Shown: piece after piece, positions 39,551-49,312 of the stretch
How positions within the stretch are numbered: position 1 is the first letter of the stretch
Layout: every line of letters starts with the position of its first letter
NCBI RefSeq assembly: GCF_030161635.1
Contig: NZ_BSUO01000001.1
Coordinates: 1,717,199-1,781,198, forward strand
Source of the DNA: Mobilicoccus caccae
Lineage (GTDB): Bacteria; Actinomycetota; Actinomycetes; Actinomycetales; Dermatophilaceae
Length of the DNA stretch: 64,000 nt
Direction: 5' to 3'
The notes under the pieces: model-generated
Databases searched by the model: none
Told to the model about the DNA's origin: nothing
Seen by the model: only the letters and a program-made list of their open reading frames with translations
Made by a program: the position numbers and the translations under genes

Positions 39551-40783
39551 ACGATGAGAAGCACGAACAACGACCGGCAGACTGCGGGCGAGCTGGTGCC
39601 GGTGAAGTTCTCCCGCCTCACCCGCCGCGGTGTCCTCCTCGGCCTGTCGCTGACGCAGCTCATCACCCTCGCCATCGGCGGAGCGACGTTGATCGGCGCG
39701 TTCTACGCCGGAGGTGGGATGCTGCTGGCCTACACCGCACCGATCTGGGTACTCGCCGCCGCACTGACCTGGATTCCCATCGCGGGCCGACCGATCGTGG
39801 AATGGCTGCCCATCGCCTGCTGGTGGCTGTGGCGCACCACCGGCGGGCAACTGCTGTACCGGCGCAGGATCGTGGTGCCGCGCCCCGTCGGGACACTCGC
39901 GCTGCCCGGTGACATGGCGCGGTTGCGCGAGTACACCGACCCGGAGACGAGCGCGGGGATGATCCACGACCCGCATGGAGCCACCCTGACCGTGGTGTGC
40001 GAGGTTACGCATCCCGCGTTCGTGCTCCTCGATCCCGGCGAGCAGGAACGCCGCGTCACCTCCTGGAGTCGCGTTCTCGCTACGGTCTGCCGGTCCGGGC
40101 GTATCGCGACTCTGCAAGTCCTCGAACGCACCCTCCCAGACTCAGGAACCGGCCTCGCCGAATGGTGGGCCACCCACGGCACCCCCGACGGATCGTGGGC
40201 AGCCGACACCTACGCCGAACTCATCGACCGCGCCGGACCCGCCGGCGAACGCCACGCCACCACGCTCTCGCTGAGCCTCGACATGAGGGCCAGCGCCAGG
40301 CAGATCAGAACCGCCGGCGGTGGGATACGCGGTGCCGCCGCCGTCCTGCGGCAAGAGATGAGCACACTCGTCGCCGCGCTCCGCTCCGCCGACCTGTCAC
40401 CGTCGGGATGGCTCACCCCAGGGCAGATCGCGGTCATGCTCCGCTCGGCATACGACCCGGCCATCGCAGCGACCCTGGAACGTCACGGCAGGCTCGGCCA
40501 GTCGCTCGCCACGGCGGGACCGGTCGCAGTCACCGAAACCTGGGGCCGACTGCGCACCGACTCCGCCCACCACGCGGTGCTCTGGGTCAGCGAGTGGCCG
40601 CGGTCGCTGGTGTATCCAGGGTTCTTGTCGCCGGTACTGCTGTCCACCGGCATCCAGCGCTCGTTCTCGCTGATCTGCACTCCGATGCGCTCTGACCAGG
40701 CTGCCCGGGACATCCGCAAGAAGAAGGTTTGAATCGCACTGGGTTGGTTGGAGTCTCCATCGTTTGGAAACGAGGATGGACTC

Positions 40784-41128
40784 ATGCCGAAGGACACCAC
40801 CCCGGGGAAGCCGACCACGCGTCGCTACAGCCCTGAAGAGAAGGCAGCTGCGGTGCGGCTGGTCAGGACACTGCGTGCTGAGCTGGGCACCGAGCACGGC
40901 ACGATCCAGCGCGTCGCGTCCCAGCTCGGGTACGGCACCGAATCGGTGCGGTCCTGGGTCCGCCAGGCCGACATAGACGAGGGCCACGTGCCGGGGGTCA
41001 GCACGAGCGACGCCGCGCGGATGAAGGCCCTCGAGCAGGAGGTCCGGGAGCTCAAGCGGGCCAACGAGATCCTGAAGAGGGCAGCCAGTTTCTTCGGGGC
41101 GGAGCTCGACCGCCAGCACAAGAGGTAG
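40784..41128 (+). CDS. IS3-family transposase OrfA (IS-Y2)
   Basis: This 114-residue helix-turn-helix/leucine-zipper protein is identical in translation to IS-Y1 OrfA. Its stop TAG at 41126 lies in a sequence where a -1 shift (around CACAAGAGG) would continue into the orfB frame without interruption, giving a fused OrfAB transposase as known for IS3 elements. Confidence 0.92.
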   Translation: MPKDTTPGKPTTRRYSPEEKAAAVRLVRTLRAELGTEHGTIQRVASQLGYGTESVRSWVRQADIDEGHVPGVSTSDAARMKALEQEVRELKRANEILKRAASFFGAELDRQHKR

Positions 41129-41199
41129 CCGCGTTCATCGACGTCAACCGCGATGATGTCGTCGCGGGCCGGCGTCTGGGGGTCGAGCTCATCTGCAGC

Positions 41200-42051
41200 G
41201 TGCTGCAGGTGGCCCCGAGCAGCTACTACGAGTTCAAGAACCGCCGGCCGTCGGCTCGCGCCCAGCGCGATGAGGTGATGGGCCCGATCGTGCGGCAGCT
41301 GTGGGACGACAACTATCGGGTCTATGGCGCCCGGAAGGTCTGGAAGGCTGCACGGCGTGGCGGTCACGACATCGGCCGGGACCAGGTCGCCCGGCTGATG
41401 CGCACCGCAGGCATTGAGGGTGTCGGGCGCACCAAGGGGGTCCGCACCACCAAGCCCGATCCGGACGTGCCTCGCCACCCCGACCTGGTGGGCCGCGACT
41501 TCACCGCCTCCGCGCCGAACCAGCTGTGGGTCACCGACCTGACCTATGTGCCGACCTGGGCCGGCGTCGCGTACGTCTGCTTCATCATCGACGCCTACTC
41601 ACGCGCGATCGTCGGGTGGCGGGTCGCATCCCACATGCGGACCACGATGGTCCTCGATGCCATCGAGATGGCCCGTTGGTCACGCGGCACCCAGCTCACC
41701 GGTCTGCGGTGTCACAGCGACGCGGGCAGTCAATTTACGTCGATTCGCTACGGCGAGCGCTTGGCAGAGATCGGTGCCGTGCCGTCGATCGGCACCGTCG
41801 GCGACAGCTACGACAACGCCCTGGCCGAGACCGTGAACGGCTACTACAAGGCCGAGCTCATCCGCGGTCCCGCACGCGAGAGACGGCCGTGGAGGACCGT
41901 CGAGGACGTCGAGCTCGCCACCCTGAGCTGGGTCCACTGGCACAACCACGACCGACTCCACGGCTACCTGGCCGACGTCCCACCAGCGGAGTTCGAGGCG
42001 ACGTTCTACGCTACGAAACGGACCGACCAACTCCTGGTCGGAATCCAATAG
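41200..42051 (+). CDS. IS3-family transposase OrfB (IS-Y2)
   Basis: Intact DDE transposase core, 283 residues from the GTG at 41200: VTDLTYVPTW (first Asp), CHSDAGSQFTS (second Asp), NALAETVNGYYKAEL (Glu) and a C-terminus HGYLADVPPAEFEATFY that is missing from IS-Y1. The frame is open upstream to the end of orfA (FIDVNRDDVVAGRRLGVELI), so the natural product is probably made by frameshifting and the GTG start is only nominal. Confidence 0.92.
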   Translation: MLQVAPSSYYEFKNRRPSARAQRDEVMGPIVRQLWDDNYRVYGARKVWKAARRGGHDIGRDQVARLMRTAGIEGVGRTKGVRTTKPDPDVPRHPDLVGRDFTASAPNQLWVTDLTYVPTWAGVAYVCFIIDAYSRAIVGWRVASHMRTTMVLDAIEMARWSRGTQLTGLRCHSDAGSQFTSIRYGERLAEIGAVPSIGTVGDSYDNALAETVNGYYKAELIRGPARERRPWRTVEDVELATLSWVHWHNHDRLHGYLADVPPAEFEATFYATKRTDQLLVGIQ

Positions 42052-42400
42052 CCCGAGCCTCCATCAGACCCAGGGCGATTCAGTTGAGCACATCTCCGAC
42101 CAAGCCCAGCGGGCGAAGATCGGCCAGATCGAGGACGCCTCGCAGACTGCCGAGTACCACGACGTGCTCCAGCAAGAAGCCGACCTGACCGCCGGCCACG
42201 GCATCCTGCGCTACAGCGGCCTCATCGCCGTCTCCGCACCCACCGTGGAAGAACTCGACGCCGCCGTCGCCGCCATCGAGCAAGCCGCGATCCAAGCATC
42301 CTGCGAGACCCGGCTCCTCGTCGGCCAGCAAGCCGCCGCGTTTACCGCCGCCGCGCTCCCGCTGTGTCGGCGGGTCTAGGACAAAGGGCGTGGGAGCTAC

Positions 42401-43180
42401 TCAGTCGCGTTCTTGTGGTAGCTGGCGGAACTCTTCCTGGGCAGGGCGATTGACTCTCGCAAGCACGCTTGCCAACTCGGCCAGCGTCTCTTCGCCGAGC
42501 ATTGAAGGATCAGTGACCATCCTGGACATCAGCTCCCGCACCTCGCTGGGCGGCAGTTCTGCGATCTTCGATTCGATCTCGGTGATGTTCTCCACATCGA
42601 GGATGTCCGCGCTCCGAACCATCCTCATCTGCTCCTCGCTGAACGCGCGCGCGGCCATTGCTGCGAGATACCGGGCTTGGGCTTCTGCGCTGGACATCTT
42701 CGGGCGAGGTGCGGCTACAGCGATCTCAGCTGAGGATTGATCGGAGTCAACGGGGAGGCGGTCAGATTCGAGGGAAGCGCGGTCTGCCTTCAGCGGGCGT
42801 TTTGGACGCAACTGGGACAACCGAGCGCGTTGTTCGCCTACGAATGGACGAACTGACTCCGCCAACCACTTCTTGACGTGGGGTTTGGCTCGCTCGATTC
42901 CCTTGGTCATGAACGCGATGAGCACCTCGCCGATGAGATCAGCCAGCTCTTGTTGTTCTGGGGTCAGGCGCCTTTCCTCAGCCGGAACGTAGACGTGCTC
43001 TGTGACGTACTCCGTGACATAGACGGGATCGGGGTCAACCTCCTCGGCAGGGACGAACCGCGCACTTCCCTTCAAGCTGCCGTCAGCATCGAACAGGTTC
43101 TGGTGAAGCCCGCCCTCCTTCTTGCGCCCCGGGGTCAAGTCATCGTCGTCCCACTCGTAATACCCCGGAATCCGCCCCAC
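42401..43180 (-). CDS. Unrecognised antisense cargo protein of the conjugative element
   Basis: I do not recognise the family. The 259-residue product (GTG 43180; frame open to 43255) starts VGRIPGYYEWDDDDLTPGRK, continues with HQNLFDADGSLKGSARFVP, an odd YVTEYVTEHVYVP repeat, a helical part (LADLIGEVLIAFMTKGIERAKPHVKKWL) and a C-terminal acidic helical region (VENITEIESKIAELPPSEVRELMSRM). It has no signal peptide. It runs against the transfer operon, between the SCO6880 gene and the next transfer gene, and is probably self-transcribed cargo. Confidence 0.6.
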   Translation of the reverse strand: MGRIPGYYEWDDDDLTPGRKKEGGLHQNLFDADGSLKGSARFVPAEEVDPDPVYVTEYVTEHVYVPAEERRLTPEQQELADLIGEVLIAFMTKGIERAKPHVKKWLAESVRPFVGEQRARLSQLRPKRPLKADRASLESDRLPVDSDQSSAEIAVAAPRPKMSSAEAQARYLAAMAARAFSEEQMRMVRSADILDVENITEIESKIAELPPSEVRELMSRMVTDPSMLGEETLAELASVLARVNRPAQEEFRQLPQERD

Positions 43181-43266
43181 GAACCCATCGTATCGAGCGA
43201 GTTCGCGAGCCACCGGAGAAGTGGATGACTCAGCGCACCTCCCCGTCATACGCACCAGGGAGGTCC

Positions 43267-44100
43267 ATGATGCCCACGTTCTTCGATTCGACCGCCGACG
43301 CCGCTGAGGCGTCCGAGGCCCTGCGGGGGTTGGCTCACGCGAGCCGCACGTTCGATCAGCCCGCGCAGATGTACGGGGTGATCGGTAACCTTTCGTCGGG
43401 GATGCGGTCGATTCGGCAGGTGCTCGATCAGATCGCCGATGTGCACGAGCGCAAGGCTGCGCACGCGTTCAACGACGACGGAAGCCACGAGGCCGGCGTA
43501 CGGGATACGCTGACTGCCGCCGAGGAGTTGCGCCAGGCTGCGAATCTCGTCGACCGGGCCTACGACCGGCTTGCGGAGGGTTTCATCGCGGTCGGCAGGA
43601 TCGCCTGGCACCCGGAGCCCGTCGTCGAGGAGGCCGCCCCGTCGAGGTGGATCAACGTGGTGTTCCTCCAGGGCGATGAGGCCGACCGGCCGTTGCGCAT
43701 CCTCGGCGAGCTGGGGCATGTCGATGCGGTGGACTACCTCGCGCAGTGGGACTACGGCGACGAGACCACGCACGCGGCGCTGGAGAACGGGTACGTCTAC
43801 GACGAGCCCGGCGAGGGCACCAACGACCAGGTGGCGATCTCCGGCGATTACGCGCTGGTCGTCAACCCGCACATCGGCTACGTCTCGTTGCTGCGCCGCT
43901 ACACCGACCCTGACGCCGAGGCTCAGGATGCCGAGCAGGCAGCGCCGTCTCCGATGCGGGATGGCCCGGAGTTGTTGGTGTCGTACTCGTCGCCGGGCGC
44001 CCCGAAGCGGGCCGACCTTCCGGCCTCGAAGCGGGATGGGTCGTGGTTCGAGCCGACGAAGACCGCTGCGGTGAAGCAGGCGCGGGGGCTGGGGCTGTGA
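43267..44100 (+). CDS. Conserved conjugative-element protein of unknown function
   Basis: From ATG 43267 (or 43270, better spaced behind GGGAGG) the product is about 277 residues. The first 110 form a helical region (ADAAEASEALRGLAHASRTF, MRSIRQVLDQIADVHERKA); the rest is a separate beta-rich domain (SRWINVVFLQGDEADRPLRILGELG, DYALVVNPHIGYVSLLRRY). It may be a fusion of two small proteins. The stop overlaps the ATPase start (GTGA), so it is coupled to the transfer operon. Confidence 0.6.
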   Translation: MMPTFFDSTADAAEASEALRGLAHASRTFDQPAQMYGVIGNLSSGMRSIRQVLDQIADVHERKAAHAFNDDGSHEAGVRDTLTAAEELRQAANLVDRAYDRLAEGFIAVGRIAWHPEPVVEEAAPSRWINVVFLQGDEADRPLRILGELGHVDAVDYLAQWDYGDETTHAALENGYVYDEPGEGTNDQVAISGDYALVVNPHIGYVSLLRRYTDPDAEAQDAEQAAPSPMRDGPELLVSYSSPGAPKRADLPASKRDGSWFEPTKTAAVKQARGLGL

Positions 44101-45581
44101 CCCAGGATCGCGAGCGGCTGCACACCGCTGTTCTGGTGGCACCGTCGAAGGAACGGCGAAAGCTCCGCAAGCAGCGCCGACGCGCAGAAGCCCGCTTGCA
44201 CGCCGAGCAGCGCACGGCCGCGCTCGCCGCCGCGAAGGTCAAGGCCGAGCAGGAGCGGGCCGAGCGGCGCGCCACGATCTACCTCCCGAAGGCCGGCGAG
44301 CCAGGTGCCGCTCGGTTGCGGACGCCCGGCCGGTTCCATCTCACGCGGCATCAGGACACGTCGGCGACATTGGCGGGTGCGTATCCGTTCGTCGCCGAGG
44401 GCGGTCTCGGTGCCGATGGGGTGTTCGTGGGGCAGGACCTGTACTCGGGTGGGAGTTTCGTCTACGACCCGTGGGTGTTGTACGCGCGTGGGATCATCAC
44501 CGCCCCGAACGTGATGCTGGCCGGGATCGTCGGTTCGGGGAAGTCGAGCCTCGCCAAGTCGCTGTACACGCGGTCGTTGCCGTTCGGTCGGCGCGTGTAC
44601 GTGCCGGGTGACCCGAAGGGCGAGCACACTGCGGTTGCCAATGCCGTCGGCGGACGCGCGATAATTCTCGGCCACGGACTCAACACCCGACTGAACCCGC
44701 TCGACGAGGGCCACCGGCCCGCCGGGCTCTCCGACGAGCAGTGGACCAGCACGGTCGCGGCCCGGCGTCGTGACCTGATCGGTGCGCTCGCCGAGACCGT
44801 GCTCGCACGAGGGCTGTCGCCGTTGGAGCACACCGCGATCGACATCGCCCTGACCCAAACCGTGCGGGAGAACGACGTGCCGATCCTGCCGATGGTCGTC
44901 GAACGCATCCTTGCCCCCAGCTCGGATGCCGACGGAAGGCTGGCAGAGGATGGGCGTCTGGTTGGTCACGCGCTGCGCCGTCTCGTAGCCGGTGACCTGG
45001 CCGGGCTGTTCGATGGGCCTTCCACCGTCAGGTTCGATCCGTCGTTGCCGATGATCTCCCTCGACCTTTCCCGTGTCACGGAGAACTCGACGCTGATCTC
45101 GGTGTTGATGACGTGCTCGTCGGCGTGGATGGAGTCCGCGCTGCTCGACCCGGACGGCGGGCAGCGGTGGGTGATCTATGACGAGGCTTGGCGACTCATG
45201 TCCCACCCGGCGCTGCTGCGGCGGATGGACGCGCACTGGCGACTCGCCCGGCACTACGGGATCGCGAACATGCTGATCTTCCACAAGCTCACCGACCTCG
45301 ACAACGTGGGAGACCAAGGCTCCGCGATGCGATCACTGGCCAACTCGCTGCTCGCGAACGCGGAGACGCGGATCGTGTACCGCCAGGAGTCCGACCAGCT
45401 CGGCCCGACCGCGACCGCCCTCGGCCTGACCGGCACCGAGCAGCAGCTCCTGCCGAACCTCGGCGTCGGTCAAGGGCTGTGGCGGATCAAGGCCAGGAGC
45501 TTCGTCACGCAGCATCAGCTGCACCCTGCCGAGCTCGCTCTGTTCGACACCAGCAGCCGCGCAGCGGGAGGCCACCGATGA
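44097..45581 (+). CDS. VirB4-like conjugation ATPase
   Basis: A GTG at 44097 overlaps the previous stop. The 494-residue product has a basic coiled N-terminus (KERRKLRKQRRRAEAR), Walker A in LAGIVGSGKSSLAKSL and Walker B in RWVIYDEAWRLM, followed by the IANMLIFHKLTDLDNVG segment of VirB4/TraC-type ATPases. It would energise assembly of the transfer channel. The gene is intact and overlaps the next one by 4 bp (ATGA). Confidence 0.85.
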   Translation: MTQDRERLHTAVLVAPSKERRKLRKQRRRAEARLHAEQRTAALAAAKVKAEQERAERRATIYLPKAGEPGAARLRTPGRFHLTRHQDTSATLAGAYPFVAEGGLGADGVFVGQDLYSGGSFVYDPWVLYARGIITAPNVMLAGIVGSGKSSLAKSLYTRSLPFGRRVYVPGDPKGEHTAVANAVGGRAIILGHGLNTRLNPLDEGHRPAGLSDEQWTSTVAARRRDLIGALAETVLARGLSPLEHTAIDIALTQTVRENDVPILPMVVERILAPSSDADGRLAEDGRLVGHALRRLVAGDLAGLFDGPSTVRFDPSLPMISLDLSRVTENSTLISVLMTCSSAWMESALLDPDGGQRWVIYDEAWRLMSHPALLRRMDAHWRLARHYGIANMLIFHKLTDLDNVGDQGSAMRSLANSLLANAETRIVYRQESDQLGPTATALGLTGTEQQLLPNLGVGQGLWRIKARSFVTQHQLHPAELALFDTSSRAAGGHR

Positions 45582-46129
45582 ACCTCACCAGCCCCCGCCG
45601 ACCTGACCCGAACGACGACGAGACCACGGCGCCGGTCGAGCTGCCCCACGTGCTCGTCACCGTCGCCGCCGACGGAACACTGACCGCGACCGTCGATGGA
45701 ACACCCTTCCCAGCACCCGGCGAGACCGCGTGGACGCGGACGACGTTCGGGCCGCTGATGGATGCGATCACCAAGGATCGAACCGTCGCGGTGCGGGTGG
45801 AGGTGCGTGAGTGCGACGGGAGCGTCTTCACCGACATCATCCGCCCCCGCACACCCCGACGCGCCGCACCCCTGTCTGAGAAGCCGGTGCCGGAGACGCG
45901 GCGGAGTCGTCACGCACGCCGGGTGCCGCGCTTGATGGAGGTCACCGCCGACGGGTTCGTCCCCGGCGAGGATGTCGCCGTCGCTGTGATCGTCTGCCAC
46001 ACCGACGCCACCGGCCTCGGCGAGGCCCGCGCGCTCATCGACCTCGACGCCCTCCCTGATGCCGCGGGGCAGGAAGTCATCCTGCTCGGGCGTATCTCGG
46101 GCACGTTCGCGGTGCGGCGGCTGACATGA
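45578..46129 (+). CDS. Small conjugation-operon protein of unknown function
   Basis: This 183-residue protein without membrane segments has an N-terminal beta-type domain (PHVLVTVAADGTLTATVDG), a basic linker (RRSRHARRVPR) and a second short domain (EDVAVAVIVCHTDATGLGEARALIDL). No family is recognised. Four-base overlaps with both the ATPase and the coupling-protein genes show tight coupling, so it likely serves the secretion machinery. Confidence 0.6.
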   Translation: MNLTSPRRPDPNDDETTAPVELPHVLVTVAADGTLTATVDGTPFPAPGETAWTRTTFGPLMDAITKDRTVAVRVEVRECDGSVFTDIIRPRTPRRAAPLSEKPVPETRRSRHARRVPRLMEVTADGFVPGEDVAVAVIVCHTDATGLGEARALIDLDALPDAAGQEVILLGRISGTFAVRRLT

Positions 46130-47901
46130 ACCAGCGACAGGCAGGTGGCATGGGCGACGAACTCACCAACGCAGCCCTCATCGGGCTGATCGGCATGTTT
46201 GGCATCGCGCTCATCCTGCGCGCAGCCGGCAGCGTCACCGCGTTCCTCACCGGACTGCCACAGCCCGACGCCGGCCCCGCCGCGGGCCTCAGAGTGCTGT
46301 TCAACCCCGCCGACCCCGCGACCGCACTCGGCGCCGATGGGCTGGACCCGATCCTGTACTGGCTCGTCAGTGCAGTCATGCTCGGCGGGCTCGCCGCCGC
46401 CGCGGTGTGGCTGTGGATCAGGCTGCGCCACCACACCAGGAAGACTGAGACCGACCCGCACCGCCTCGCCGGGATCGCCACCAGCCAGGAAGTGAAAACG
46501 GCCGCGTCAGCGAAGGCACTGCTACACCGTGCTGGGACGCTGCGGCCGTCGCTGGAAGCCCCAGTCCCGGAGGATGTCGGCTACCTTCTCGGAGCCAGCA
46601 GGGGCACGAAGGTGTGGGCATCGGTCGAGGACTCGATCCTGCTGATCGGGCCACCCCGCTCCGGCAAAGGCCTGCACGTTGTCATCAACGCGATCCTCGA
46701 CGCCCCCGGCGCGGTCGTCACCACCAGCACGAGGCCAGACAACCTCACCGCCACCCTCCGCGCCCGTCGCCGTCGCGGCGGGCCGGTCGCGGTGTTTGAC
46801 CCGCAACGACTGGCCGAGGGCGTCCCTGCCGGGCTGCGCTGGTCGCCCGTGCGCGGCTGCCACGACCCGCTGACCGCGATGATCCGCGCCAACGGCCTCG
46901 CCGCCGCCACCGGACTCTCCGCTGGCGGGGTGGAGTCCGGTGGCTTCTGGGAAGGCAAGACCCGCACCGCGCTTCAGAGCCTGCTGCACGCCGCAGCACT
47001 CGACGGCAGACCACCAGCCGAACTGTTCAGATGGACCCTCGACCCCTCGGCTGCGTCCGAAGCGGTCGCGATCCTCAACTCCCACCCGAACGCGGCGATG
47101 GGATGGGACGACTCACTAGCCGCGATGATCGACGCCGACCCCAAGACCCGCGACAGCATCTGGCAAGGCGTCTCACTCGCCCTCGCCGCACTTGCCGACC
47201 CCCGCGTGCTCGACGCGGTGTCACCCGGACCGCACGAGCAATTCGACCCCGAGTCGTTCCTCACCGAACAGGGCACCCTCTACCTGCTCGCCACCGGCGC
47301 CGGCGCGGGCGCGTCCGCGTCGCTGGTCGCGGCGTTCGTCGAAGACCTCATCGAGACAGCACGCAGGCTCGCCGCCCGCTCACCCGGAGCCCGACTCGAC
47401 CCGCCGCTGCTGCTCGCGCTCGACGAGATCGGGAACCTCGCGCCACTGCCGTCGCTCCCGACGCTCATGGCTGAAGGCGGCGGCACCGGGATCACGACCA
47501 TGCCCGTGTTGCAGTCGCTCGCCCAAGCCCGCGACCGGTGGAGCGAGCACCAAGCCGGCGCGATCTGGGACGCCAGCATCGTCAAGATCATCCTCGGCGG
47601 CGCCTCCAACAGCCGCGACCTCCAAGACCTCTCCACCCTCATCGGCGAACGCGACGAGTACACCGACAGCATCACCCTCGGAGACCGCGGCACCCGCTCC
47701 AACCAACGCTCCATCCGCCGCGTCCCGATCCTGCCACCAGACCGCATCCGCACCCTGCCCTTCGGCACCGGCATCACCATGCTCCGCTCCGCACCACCCA
47801 TCGTCACCGACCTACGAGCCTGGCCCACCCGACAGGATGCCGCGCAACTCCGCGGTGACCGCGCCGAACTCGAAGCCCTCCTGCGCCGCCCCGCACCCTG
47901 A
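46126..47901 (+). CDS. TraG/VirD4-type coupling protein
   Basis: Membrane ATPase that brings the DNA-relaxase complex to the transfer channel. The 591-residue product has two membrane helices near the N-terminus (about 15-40 and 80-105), Walker A in LLIGPPRSGKGLHVV, Walker B in LLLALDEIGNLAPL and the following EGGGTGITTMPVLQSLAQAR motif typical of TraG/TraD. It appears intact. No relaxase gene is present in the window, so the element as seen lacks a component it would need. Confidence 0.9.
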   Translation: MNQRQAGGMGDELTNAALIGLIGMFGIALILRAAGSVTAFLTGLPQPDAGPAAGLRVLFNPADPATALGADGLDPILYWLVSAVMLGGLAAAAVWLWIRLRHHTRKTETDPHRLAGIATSQEVKTAASAKALLHRAGTLRPSLEAPVPEDVGYLLGASRGTKVWASVEDSILLIGPPRSGKGLHVVINAILDAPGAVVTTSTRPDNLTATLRARRRRGGPVAVFDPQRLAEGVPAGLRWSPVRGCHDPLTAMIRANGLAAATGLSAGGVESGGFWEGKTRTALQSLLHAAALDGRPPAELFRWTLDPSAASEAVAILNSHPNAAMGWDDSLAAMIDADPKTRDSIWQGVSLALAALADPRVLDAVSPGPHEQFDPESFLTEQGTLYLLATGAGAGASASLVAAFVEDLIETARRLAARSPGARLDPPLLLALDEIGNLAPLPSLPTLMAEGGGTGITTMPVLQSLAQARDRWSEHQAGAIWDASIVKIILGGASNSRDLQDLSTLIGERDEYTDSITLGDRGTRSNQRSIRRVPILPPDRIRTLPFGTGITMLRSAPPIVTDLRAWPTRQDAAQLRGDRAELEALLRRPAP

Positions 47902-48083
47902 CAACTCTGGGCGCCGGGGCGCACCTGCCTGACACAGCGACCACATGCAGCTGGCCGCCCAAGTTCAGGAGGACGCCATCATGGCCATTCACACCCAGGA
48001 ATCACTGTCGGGCTTCATCGCCTCGGAGCCGTTGCTCACCGAGACGGCCAGTGTGGTTCCCCCGGATCGTGGAGGGCTTCGGG

Positions 48084-49025
48084 CTACGCGGCGTCCGGGA
48101 CGGACGCTGCGGTGGACTGCTCGTAGTTGACCGGTGACATCATGCCAGCCGCGCTATGCCGGCGTTGGTGGTTGTAGAATCCGTAGGCCCAGTCGATGAC
48201 CAGGGCCCGGGCCTGGGCTCGGGTGTCGAACGCCTGCCGGGACAGGACCTCCCACTCCAGGGAGGAGAAGAACGCCTCGGCGGCGGCGTTGTCGAAGCAC
48301 GACCCGACCCGGCCCATCGACTGGCGGATCCCGAGGTCGGCGCAGAGCCGGGTGAACGAGGTCGCCGTGTAGGTCGAGCCCCGGTCGGTGTGGAAGATGA
48401 CCCGGTCGGACTCGTCCTCGCGCCAGATCGCCTCCTTGCCGCCGCGAGCGGTCACGGCCATCTGGATCGCCGCGCACGCCAGGTCAGCGTCGGGGTGGGC
48501 ACTGGTGGCCGCGCCGAGCAACCGGCGCGAGTACAGGTCGATCACGGTGGCCAGGTACAGCTTGCCCTCGGCCGTGGGGATCTCGGTGATGTCGCCGACC
48601 CACTTGCAGTTCGGCGCCGGCGCGGTGAAGTTGCGACGCACCAGGTCCGGGAACTTGGGTGCGGTCTTGTCCTGCCTGGTCAGGCCGCTGCGCCGCTTGA
48701 TGACGCGGGCGACCAGGCCTTGGCGGCGCATCGACTCGGCGACCGTCTTCTCGCTGATCTGCCAGCCAGCCTCGCGCAGGTCGGCGTGCAAGCGCGGTGA
48801 GCCGTGCAGGCCCTTGGCGTTCTTGAACGCGACGCGCACCGCGCGGTCGACGGTGTCGCGGCGGCGGTCGGTGTCGGTGAACAGCCCGCTGGCAGCGCCG
48901 GGACCGTCGGCGCGCTTGATCCACTTGTAGAACCACGCTTCGGAGACTCCGAGCAGCGAGCAGACAAGGGCGTGTGGCACGGCGTAGTTGGTCCTCTGGT
49001 CGGCGATGAAGCGTGCCACGCTCAC
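48084..49025 (-). CDS. IS3-family transposase OrfB (IS-Z1)
   Basis: The DDE transposase starts at GTG 49025 (VSVARFIADQRTNYAVPHALVC), overlapping orfA by GTGA. Catalytic blocks are WVGDITEIPTAEGKLYLATV, FHTDRGSTYTATSF and NAAAEAFFSSLEWEVL. It is about 313 residues and complete, ending QSTAASVPDAA. Confidence 0.92.
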   Translation of the reverse strand: MSVARFIADQRTNYAVPHALVCSLLGVSEAWFYKWIKRADGPGAASGLFTDTDRRRDTVDRAVRVAFKNAKGLHGSPRLHADLREAGWQISEKTVAESMRRQGLVARVIKRRSGLTRQDKTAPKFPDLVRRNFTAPAPNCKWVGDITEIPTAEGKLYLATVIDLYSRRLLGAATSAHPDADLACAAIQMAVTARGGKEAIWREDESDRVIFHTDRGSTYTATSFTRLCADLGIRQSMGRVGSCFDNAAAEAFFSSLEWEVLSRQAFDTRAQARALVIDWAYGFYNHQRRHSAAGMMSPVNYEQSTAASVPDAA

Positions 49026-49312
49026 TTCGTCGCCTCCTTCACCCACAGGACCACGGATCGCTTGAGGACATCACGCTCCATCCGCAGCTCGGCGACCTCG
49101 GCGCGCAGCCGTTTCAGCTCCTCGTAGTCGTCCTTGGACAGCTCTCCATGACCCTCGCGTGCGGCACGGGCGCGTTGGACCCAGTTGCCCAGCGTGCCCT
49201 CGTTCACGCCAAGATCGCGAGCGACCTGCGCGATCGGCTTGTTCGTCTCCTCGACGATCCGGACCGCTCCCTCACGGAACTCCCGGTCGTACTTCTTACG
49301 CTTCTCTGGCAT
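49022..49312 (-). CDS. IS3-family transposase OrfA (IS-Z1)
   Basis: This 96-residue helix-turn-helix protein (MPEKRKKYDREFREGAVRIV, VARDLGVNEGTLGNWVQRAR) has a coiled-coil tail. It overlaps the orfB start by 4 bp. Confidence 0.92.
   Translation of the reverse strand: MPEKRKKYDREFREGAVRIVEETNKPIAQVARDLGVNEGTLGNWVQRARAAREGHGELSKDDYEELKRLRAEVAELRMERDVLKRSVVLWVKEATK

Larger units (their letters stand above)
40730..42082 (+). mobile_element. IS3-family element IS-Y2 in the SCO6880 gene
   Basis: A complete 1,353-bp element with TGAATCGC-type terminal repeats (left TGAATCGCACTGGGT, right read inward TGAATCGCCCTGGGT) and a GTT target duplication (40727-40729 and 42083-42085). orfA and orfB are intact. 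It lies in inverted orientation to IS-Y1 about 7 kb away. Confidence 0.93.
39554..42379 (+). pseudogene. SCO6880-family conjugation protein, split by IS-Y2
   Basis: The N-terminal 392 codons (39554-40729) encode KFSRLTRRGVLLGLSL, two membrane helices, and a soluble domain to ARDIRKKKV. IS-Y2 then intervenes, and 42086-42379 supplies the last 98 codons (EHISDQAQRAKIGQIED to PLCRRV). Removing IS-Y2 and one GTT restores an exact 489-residue protein, the usual length. SCO6880-type proteins form part of actinobacterial transfer channels, and the loss should block transfer unless the IS excises. Confidence 0.88.

Noticed and set aside
32487..42082. IS-Y1 and IS-Y2 as a composite transposon carrying the transfer genes
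   Set aside because: The copies are inverted, but IS-Y2 has its own GTT duplication inside SCO6880 and IS-Y1 has none. The outer ends share no duplication, so they did not move as one unit.
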